From assembly GCF_900172215.1 (NCBI RefSeq), contig NZ_FWFP01000015.1, positions 1 to 64,000 of the forward strand: a DNA stretch of 64,000 nucleotides, in the 5' to 3' direction. The stretch comes from Ruegeria meonggei (GTDB lineage Bacteria; Pseudomonadota; Alphaproteobacteria; Rhodobacterales; Rhodobacteraceae). Position numbers and translations under genes: made by a program. The notes under the pieces are model-generated. The model was not told where the DNA came from and did no database searches. It saw only the letters and a program-made list of their open reading frames with translations. This document shows, piece after piece, positions 58,864 through 64,000 of the stretch (its first letter is position 1; the number at the start of each line of letters is the position of its first letter).

Positions 58864-59646
58864 ATGTCACGCGTATCCGTCGAATATAAAGACCACATTG
58901 CCCATGTCACACTGACGCGCGGCGACAAGATGAACGCGCTGGACGACGCGATGGTCAAGGCGATCCTGTCCGCCGGGCAAGAGGTCGCGGCCTCGGATGC
59001 GCGCGCCGTGGTTTTGTCGGGCGAGGGGAAAAGCTTCTGCGCCGGGCTTGATATGGCCAGCTTTGCCAAAATGGCGCAAATGGACGCCACGGAATGGCTG
59101 ATGGGTCGCAGCCATGAAGATGCCAATGAAATGCAAGAACTTGCGCTGGTCTGGCGGCGTGTTCCGGTGCCGGTGATCTGCGCCATTCAGGGCGTGGCAT
59201 TTGGCGGTGGTCTGCAAATTGCACTGGGTGCGGATATCCGCATCGCCCATCCTGAAAGCAAGCTGGCCGTGATGGAAATGAAGTGGGGTATTATCCCCGA
59301 TATGGGCGGGATGGTTTTGTTGCCCAGGCTGGTGCGCTCTGACGTTGTGCGGCTGTTGACCTATACGGCGCAACCGATTGGCGCCCAGCAAGCGGCTGAT
59401 TGGGGTCTGGTGACGAAACTGTCCGACGACCCGCTAACCGAAGCACTGGCCATCGCTGAAAACATTGCGGCACAAAGCCCCTCTGCCATCCGCACCGCCA
59501 AACGGCTGATCGAAGTGGCCGAGACCCAGCCCCGCGCCGAAGTTCTGCTAGCCGAATCCGCCGAACAGCTTGAACTGATCGGCAAGCCGGATCAGATCGA
59601 AGTCGTCACCGCACAGATGCAGGGCCGCAAACCTGAATTCAAATGA
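58864..59646 (+). CDS. Enoyl-CoA hydratase/isomerase family protein (crotonase)
   Basis: A 260-aa crotonase from the ATG at 58864 with a perfect GGAGG before it. The oxyanion-hole segments are GEGKSFCAGLDMASFAKM and IQGVAFGGGLQIALGADIRI; the catalytic region is MKWGIIPDMGGMVLLPRLV. The usual second catalytic Glu region is GIIPDMGG, where Asp replaces Glu, so it may be an isomerase or another crotonase activity rather than a standard hydratase. Its stop overlaps an ATG (ATGA) of a short frame downstream. Confidence 0.86.
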   Translation: MSRVSVEYKDHIAHVTLTRGDKMNALDDAMVKAILSAGQEVAASDARAVVLSGEGKSFCAGLDMASFAKMAQMDATEWLMGRSHEDANEMQELALVWRRVPVPVICAIQGVAFGGGLQIALGADIRIAHPESKLAVMEMKWGIIPDMGGMVLLPRLVRSDVVRLLTYTAQPIGAQQAADWGLVTKLSDDPLTEALAIAENIAAQSPSAIRTAKRLIEVAETQPRAEVLLAESAEQLELIGKPDQIEVVTAQMQGRKPEFK

Positions 59647-59750
59647 CCAACGCAAAACTGCACGCGTTGATCGCGGACCATGGCCCTCGTGGCTTTTGGG
59701 CCCGTGATCCGGCAGGCGCTAATGTTTGCTGTTCTGCCTTGTCGCAGGCT
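59643..59750 (+). pseudogene. Possible remnant of a gene coupled to the crotonase gene
   Basis: An ATG overlaps the crotonase stop (ATGA) and opens a frame MTNAKLHALIADHGPRGFWA that uses G/C-ending codons like a real gene for about 25 codons before it runs into the antisense of the BenE gene. The frame stays open to 60026 but the rest is antisense shadow. It may be the start of a gene cut off when benE came to lie here. The evidence is weak. Confidence 0.3.
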
Positions 59751-60914
59751 TCAGTTCTTACGATTGGTCACCAGATAGGCGATCCCCCCGGCCAGCAGCC
59801 CCCAGACCGCCGCGCCCAACCCAAAGACCGTGATGCCGGATGCAGTGATGGCAAAGGTCAGGATCGCAGCTTCTCGCTCAGTCTGGTTTTCCAACGCAGC
59901 CGATGTGGCGTTTGCCAGCACGCCGATCAGAGCAACCCCGGCCAGCGTTCCCATCAGCAACGGGTCCGCATGGGCGGCAAACCCGGTGATGGCCACGGCA
60001 AAAACTCCGAACAGGCAATAGAATAGGCCGCCCATGATGGCGGACCAATAGCGCTGATCCGGGTCTGGGTGACTGTCCTCGTTTGAACACATCGCGGCGG
60101 TAATTGCGGCCAGACAGGTGGCTGGCGCGCCAAGCGGCGCAGACAGGATACTGGCGCCACCAACCCAGGAGAACAGCCGTCCTGCATCGGGCGAAAACCC
60201 AAAGCTCCGCATCACCGCGATGCCCGGGATGTTCTGGGTGGCCATGGTCACGATGAACAACGGGATGCCGATGCCGATCACCGAGGCCAGCGAGAACTCG
60301 GGGGTGATCCAGACCGGTGCGGCCATCAGCCTGTCGGGCAGAACCGTGTTGTCACCGGCATTCAATATCACAACAATCGCTGCGGCCAGAACCGCTGCAG
60401 GCACCGCGATCAGTCGATTGATCCGCCCGGCAATGAACCATGTCAGGATCACCGGAAGCGCCTGCCAAGGTAGGTCCACGGCGGCCTTGAACGGCACGAT
60501 GCACAGCGGCAAGAGCACCCCGCCCAGCATCGCCTGCGCTAGTGACGTCGGGATCGCCGCCGCCAACCGTCCCAAGGGGCGCCAGGCCCCGGCCAGAACC
60601 GTCAGCGCGCCTGCGCACAAAAACGCACCAACCGCCTCGGAAAACCCACCGGCAGGTGCCGCAGAGACTGCCAACAGCGCCACACCCGGCGTGGACCATG
60701 CCACACTGATCGGCAGCCTGTACCACAGGCTCAGCGCGATCGCCGCCAGCCCCATGGCAATCGCCGCGCTCATCAACCCCGAGGCCGCCTGTGCAGGCGA
60801 CGCGCCCATTGCGTGCAACCCCTGCAAGACAATCGGGAAAGAGCTGAAAAAGCCCACAACCGCGACCACCAGTCCGGTTGATACGGTTTGCATCGGGGGA
60901 AAGCTTTGCGCCAT
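59751..60914 (-). CDS. BenE-family benzoate/H+ symporter-like transporter
   Basis: A 387-aa membrane protein with about eleven to twelve hydrophobic segments. Family motifs include SVAWSTPGVALLAVS, PLFIVTMATQNIPGIAVMRSFGF and PLGAPATCLAAITAAMCS. The ATG at 60914 is chosen with GAGGA just before it; an upstream GTG at 60941 is possible. BenE carries benzoate with protons, but many homologues have no benzoate genes near them, and none are seen here, so the substrate is open. It lies between valS (same strand, terminated) and the crotonase gene (convergent). Confidence 0.88.
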   Translation of the reverse strand: MAQSFPPMQTVSTGLVVAVVGFFSSFPIVLQGLHAMGASPAQAASGLMSAAIAMGLAAIALSLWYRLPISVAWSTPGVALLAVSAAPAGGFSEAVGAFLCAGALTVLAGAWRPLGRLAAAIPTSLAQAMLGGVLLPLCIVPFKAAVDLPWQALPVILTWFIAGRINRLIAVPAAVLAAAIVVILNAGDNTVLPDRLMAAPVWITPEFSLASVIGIGIPLFIVTMATQNIPGIAVMRSFGFSPDAGRLFSWVGGASILSAPLGAPATCLAAITAAMCSNEDSHPDPDQRYWSAIMGGLFYCLFGVFAVAITGFAAHADPLLMGTLAGVALIGVLANATSAALENQTEREAAILTFAITASGITVFGLGAAVWGLLAGGIAYLVTNRKN

Positions 60915-60991
60915 TGCGTCCTCGGGGATTGCCACCCGCAAGTGCTAGCAACCGCAAGGCCCTGCCGACAATAGAAAATTCCAGCGCGCAA

Positions 60992-61025
60992 CGAAAAACC
61001 TCGCCGGTGTCAGCGCGGCGGGGTT
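60992..61025 (-). terminator. Intrinsic terminator after valS
   Basis: On the minus strand AACCCCGCCG pairs with CGGCGAGGTT (one G-U pair) around a 9-base loop, then TTTTTCG. It lies 32 bases after the valS stop. Confidence 0.85.
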
Positions 61026-61056
61026 CGGGATCTGAGTATCTGTTAACAGTTGACGA

Positions 61057-64000
61057 TCAGGCGATCTCGGCCAGCCGGGCCAGAGCCTCGTCCAGTTTGG
61101 CGTCTTCCTCTTCACGGGCCGCAAGATTGGCTTTGGCCTCTGCGACAACCTCTTCCGGGGCTGAGGTCACGAATTTGGGGTTGTTCAGGCGCCCGCGCAA
61201 TCCACCCAATTCCTTGGCCAGCTTGCCCTTGGCTTTCTCCAGCCGGTCCTTTTCCGCGCCGATGTCGATGATGTCTGCCAGCGGCAACCCGAATGAGGCA
61301 CCAGGGGCCGCGATGGAAATCGTGCCCTTGGGCAGCTCATCCGCCGAAGTCAGGCTGTCGATCCGCGCCAGACGTTTGATCAGCGCCTCGTTGCGGTCCC
61401 AGGCGGCTTGTCCATGCGCGTCGATCTCGGTCACCAGCATCGGCACATAGAGGCCCGCAGGCACCCGCATCTGGGCGCGGGCCGAGCGGGTGTTTTCGAT
61501 CACCGAGATCACCCAGTTCATCTCACGATCCGCATCCGCATCCACCAATTCGATGCCGTATGTCGGCCAGTCGGCGTGAATGATCATTTTGGCGCGGGTA
61601 CCGGTCAGGCCCCACAGCTCTTCGGTGATGAAGGGCATGATCGGGTGCAGCAGAACCATGCATTGATCCAGAACCCAGCGCATGGTGGCGCGGGTCTCGG
61701 TCTGTGCCTCGGCATCGTCGCCCTGCAACAGGGGTTTCGACAGCTCCACGTACCAGTCGCAGACCTTGCCCCAGACAAAGGCATAAAGCCCGTTGGCCGC
61801 ATCGTTGAAGCGATAGCTGTCCAGCGCCGCGTCGACCTCCGCCCGCACCCGGGCGGTTTCACCGATGATCCACCGGTTGACGGCGGCCTTGGGTTTCAGG
61901 TCAGCGACGTCCAATTGAGGGCCGGCATCGATGAAGACCTCGTTCATCTCGGCAAAACGGACGGCGTTCCAAAGCTTGGTGCCGAAGTTCCGGTAGCCGG
62001 TGATGCGCTCGCGGGACAGTTTCAGCACGCCGCCAATCGCCGCCATCGAGGCGTTGGTAAAGCGCAGCGCGTCGGCGCCAAACTCGTCCACGATCTCCAG
62101 CGGGTCGATGACATTGCCGGTAGTCTTGGACATCTTCTTGCCCTTCTCGTCGCGGACGAGGCTGTGCAGGTAGACGGTGTGGAACGGGATTTCGTTCACC
62201 ACGGCCAGTTGCATCATCATCATCCGGGCGACCCAGAAGAACAGGATATCCGCGCCAGTGATCAGAACATCGGTCGGGAAGTAGCGTTCCAGCTCATCGG
62301 TCTGCTCGGGCCAGCCCAGTGTGCCGATTGGCCAGAGGCCGGAGGAGAACCATGTGTCGAGGACGTCCGGGTCTCTTTTGAGCAAAACGAAGTCACGACC
62401 CCCTTCAACTGCCGTTGCAAACGCTTCATCTTGCCAAGCGTTGCTGTTGACGTTCGGGTCGACCTCAGACGGATCAAGTGAAGTCGTTTGATCTTCGAAA
62501 AACTCCCGCGCACTGGAAACACCGTAGTATTCCCGAGCGACGCTTGCTGCCTCTTCGAAAGTCGCTCCACAGAAAGGAACCAGTTCACCAGACGCATAGT
62601 CAACGCCTAGAGAGTTCGAAGCATCTTTCTTTGGCCCATACCAAACCGGAATCTGATGCCCCCACCACAACTGGCGCGAGATGCACCAGGGCTCGATGTT
62701 TTCCAGCCAGTGGTAATAGGTCTTCTCGCCTGACTCGGGGATGATCTTGACCGTGCCGTCCTTTACTGCGTCCAGCGCGGGGCCGACGATCTTTTCGGCG
62801 TCCACGAACCACTGGTCGGTGAACATCGGCTCGATCACAACTTTCGAGCGGTCGCCGAAGGGTTGCATGATCGGCTTGCTCTCGACCAGCGGGACCAGAG
62901 CCGCCGGATCGTCATCTTCAGCCAGCTTGGTGCCCAGGACCGGGTTGTCGGTGCGGGTCATCACAGCCAGACCGTCGGCGGTGATCTCTTCGACCACTTT
63001 CGCGCGCGCCTCGAACCGGTCGAGGCCGCGCAGGTGATCGGGGATCAGGTTGATCGCGTCGATCTCACTCTCGGTGAAGGCACGCCCACGCGCGTATTCC
63101 TGCGCCTTGCCGGCCTCTTCGGCATAGGGCGCACCATCGGCCCGCATTGCGCCGCGCGTATCCATCAAGCGGTACATCGGAATGCCGCCGCGCTTGGCCA
63201 CCATGTTATCGTTGAAATCATGCGCGCCGGTGATCTTCACCGCGCCGGATCCGAAATCTGGATCGGGGTAATCATCGGTGATGATCGGAATCTGACGGCG
63301 ATGTTCCTTTGGCCCAACCGGGATTTCGCAGAGTTTCCCAATGATTGGAGCGTAACGTTCATCTGATGGGTGAACCGCAACCGCGCCGTCGCCCAGCATT
63401 GTTTCGGGCCGTGTCGTGGCGATTGAGATATAGTCGCGCTGTTCCTCAAGCACGATATTCCCGTCCTCATCCTTTTCGACATACGTATAGGTCTCACCAC
63501 CCGCCAGCGGGTACTTGAAGTGCCACATATGGCCCGCGACTTCGATATTCTCGACCTCAAGATCCGAGATTGCGGTCTCAAAATGCGGGTCCCAGTTGAC
63601 CAGACGCTTGCCGCGATAGATCAGGCCCTTTTCGTACATTTCTACGAAGACCTTGATGACGGCATCGTGGAAATTTGCAGAATTCTCATGCCCTGTGCGC
63701 GGGTCACCCGGTGCACCGGCCATGGTAAACGCGTTGCGCGACCAATCGCAGCTGGAGCCCAGGCGCTTGAGCTGTTCAATGATCGTGCCGCCGTATTCGC
63801 CTTTCCATTCCCAGACCTTTTCCAGGAACTTTTCACGCCCCAGTTCACGCCGCCCTTCGTTGCCCTGCGCCGCCAGCATTTTTTCAACCTGCATCTGCGT
63901 GGCGATGCCCGCGTGGTCCTGACCGGGTTGCCAAAGCGTGTCGAACCCGCGCATCCGGTGCCAGCGGGTCAGGATATCCTGCAGCGTGTTGTTGAACGCA
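61057..64000 (-). CDS. valS: Valyl-tRNA synthetase (5' end outside the window)
   Basis: The frame is open to the right edge; 980 residues are present. Upstream of residue [20 protein letters not shown] the sequence reads [15 protein letters not shown], as expected for ValS, so the HIGH motif and the true start are beyond 64000. The KMSKS loop is [18 protein letters not shown]; the editing domain contains [17 protein letters not shown]; the C-terminal coiled-coil arm reads [20 protein letters not shown]. It charges tRNA-Val. Near 62370-62640 there is an extra segment with A/T-ending codons (CTA, AGA, TCA) unlike the rest, between WYGP and [14 protein letters not shown] terminator follows the stop. 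Confidence 0.96.
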   Translation of the reverse strand, partial: AFNNTLQDILTRWHRMRGFDTLWQPGQDHAGIATQMQVEKMLAAQGNEGRRELGREKFLEKVWEWKGEYGGTIIEQLKRLGSSCDWSRNAFTMAGAPGDPRTGHENSANFHDAVIKVFVEMYEKGLIYRGKRLVNWDPHFETAISDLEVENIEVAGHMWHFKYPLAGGETYTYVEKDEDGNIVLEEQRDYISIATTRPETMLGDGAVAVHPSDERYAPIIGKLCEIPVGPKEHRRQIPIITDDYPDPDFGSGAVKITGAHDFNDNMVAKRGGIPMYRLMDTRGAMRADGAPYAEEAGKAQEYARGRAFTESEIDAINLIPDHLRGLDRFEARAKVVEEITADGLAVMTRTDNPVLGTKLAEDDDPAALVPLVESKPIMQPFGDRSKVVIEPMFTDQWFVDAEKIVGPALDAVKDGTVKIIPESGEKTYYHWLENIEPWCISRQLWWGHQIPVWYGPKKDASNSLGVDYASGELVPFCGATFEEAASVAREYYGVSSAREFFEDQTTSLDPSEVDPNVNSNAWQDEAFATAVEGGRDFVLLKRDPDVLDTWFSSGLWPIGTLGWPEQTDELERYFPTDVLITGADILFFWVARMMMMQLAVVNEIPFHTVYLHSLVRDEKGKKMSKTTGNVIDPLEIVDEFGADALRFTNASMAAIGGVLKLSRERITGYRNFGTKLWNAVRFAEMNEVFIDAGPQLDVADLKPKAAVNRWIIGETARVRAEVDAALDSYRFNDAANGLYAFVWGKVCDWYVELSKPLLQGDDAEAQTETRATMRWVLDQCMVLLHPIMPFITEELWGLTGTRAKMIIHADWPTYGIELVDADADREMNWVISVIENTRSARAQMRVPAGLYVPMLVTEIDAHGQAAWDRNEALIKRLARIDSLTSADELPKGTISIAAPGASFGLPLADIIDIGAEKDRLEKAKGKLAKELGGLRGRLNNPKFVTSAPEEVVAEAKANLAAREEEDAKLDEALARLAEIA

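Noticed and set aside
61036-61047. CTGTTAACAG palindrome after valS
   Set aside because: It lies between the valS stop and its terminator, not at a promoter, and is short enough to occur by chance.
1-64000. Search by eye for tRNA genes, rRNA, CRISPR arrays, insertion sequences and prophage genes
   Set aside because: None was recognised; gaps are short and filled with promoters, terminators or the REP-like elements. Small RNAs cannot be excluded.

Overview
The window is a high-G+C, densely coded chromosomal segment. The gene families, the order of the cytochrome oxidase operon, the tad pilus locus and the intergenic repeats all point to an alphaproteobacterium of the Rhodobacterales, most likely the roseobacter group (Ruegeria/Phaeobacter-like). 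No rRNA, tRNA, insertion sequence, prophage or CRISPR array was seen. Both edge genes are cut: the 3' end of folD at the left and the 5' part of valS at the right.

Layout. 1-4191: end of folD, a membrane-anchored LytTR regulator, then pdeM and a large DEXH helicase of the ligase-associated DNA repair set. 4231-16375 (minus strand): a tight-adherence (tad/flp) pilus locus reading from the Flp pilin leftwards: flp, a second pilin-like gene, cpaB, cpaC, an OmpA-like lipoprotein, cpaE/tadZ, cpaF/tadA, tadB, tadC, two TPR lipoproteins, the prepilin peptidase and an AAA+ ATPase. TadE/F/G are not here. 16730-24671: a lytic transglycosylase, scoAB CoA-transferase, topA, dprA and tldD. 24848-32426 (plus strand): the aa3 oxidase operon ctaC-ctaB-small ORF-ctaG-ctaE, then SURF1, thrC, an M16 protease and a GNAT acetyltransferase. 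32431-47459: a mixed region with a frameshifted immunity-like gene, a variant metallo-beta-lactamase-fold protein, a GlcD-like oxidase, a fasciclin protein, apt, a small divergent module (44-aa ORF and a ribbon-helix-helix protein), LysE and DUF418 membrane proteins, a hydrolase, mtnP, an IalB-like protein, a SulP transporter, flavin reductase, GNAT, EcsC, NUDIX, DUF1178 and SDR proteins. 47624-64000: lysC, ptsP, the Entner-Doudoroff operon zwf-edd-eda, two aminotransferases, a beta-propeller lactonase-like protein, a crotonase, a BenE transporter and valS.

How the genes work together. The tad genes encode the pilin, its peptidase, secretin, ATPase and inner-membrane platform. The cta genes encode subunits II and III of the oxidase with heme O synthase and copper/heme assembly factors; subunit I is not in the window. 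zwf-edd-eda takes glucose-6-phosphate to pyruvate and glyceraldehyde-3-phosphate, with no obvious classical pgl gene here.

Most notable signals: a perfect FNR-type box between tldD and ctaC; a LacI-type palindrome before zwf; a twice-repeated bipartite motif with about five-helical-turn spacing before cpaE; a 15-bp perfect hairpin between cpaB and cpaC; a small unannotated 44-aa gene with its own terminator, divergent from a ribbon-helix-helix gene across a palindrome; an immunity-like gene broken exactly at an A-AAA-AAC slippery heptamer; and two copies of a structured repeat, each between convergent genes. All calls are from reading the sequence; no database search was possible.
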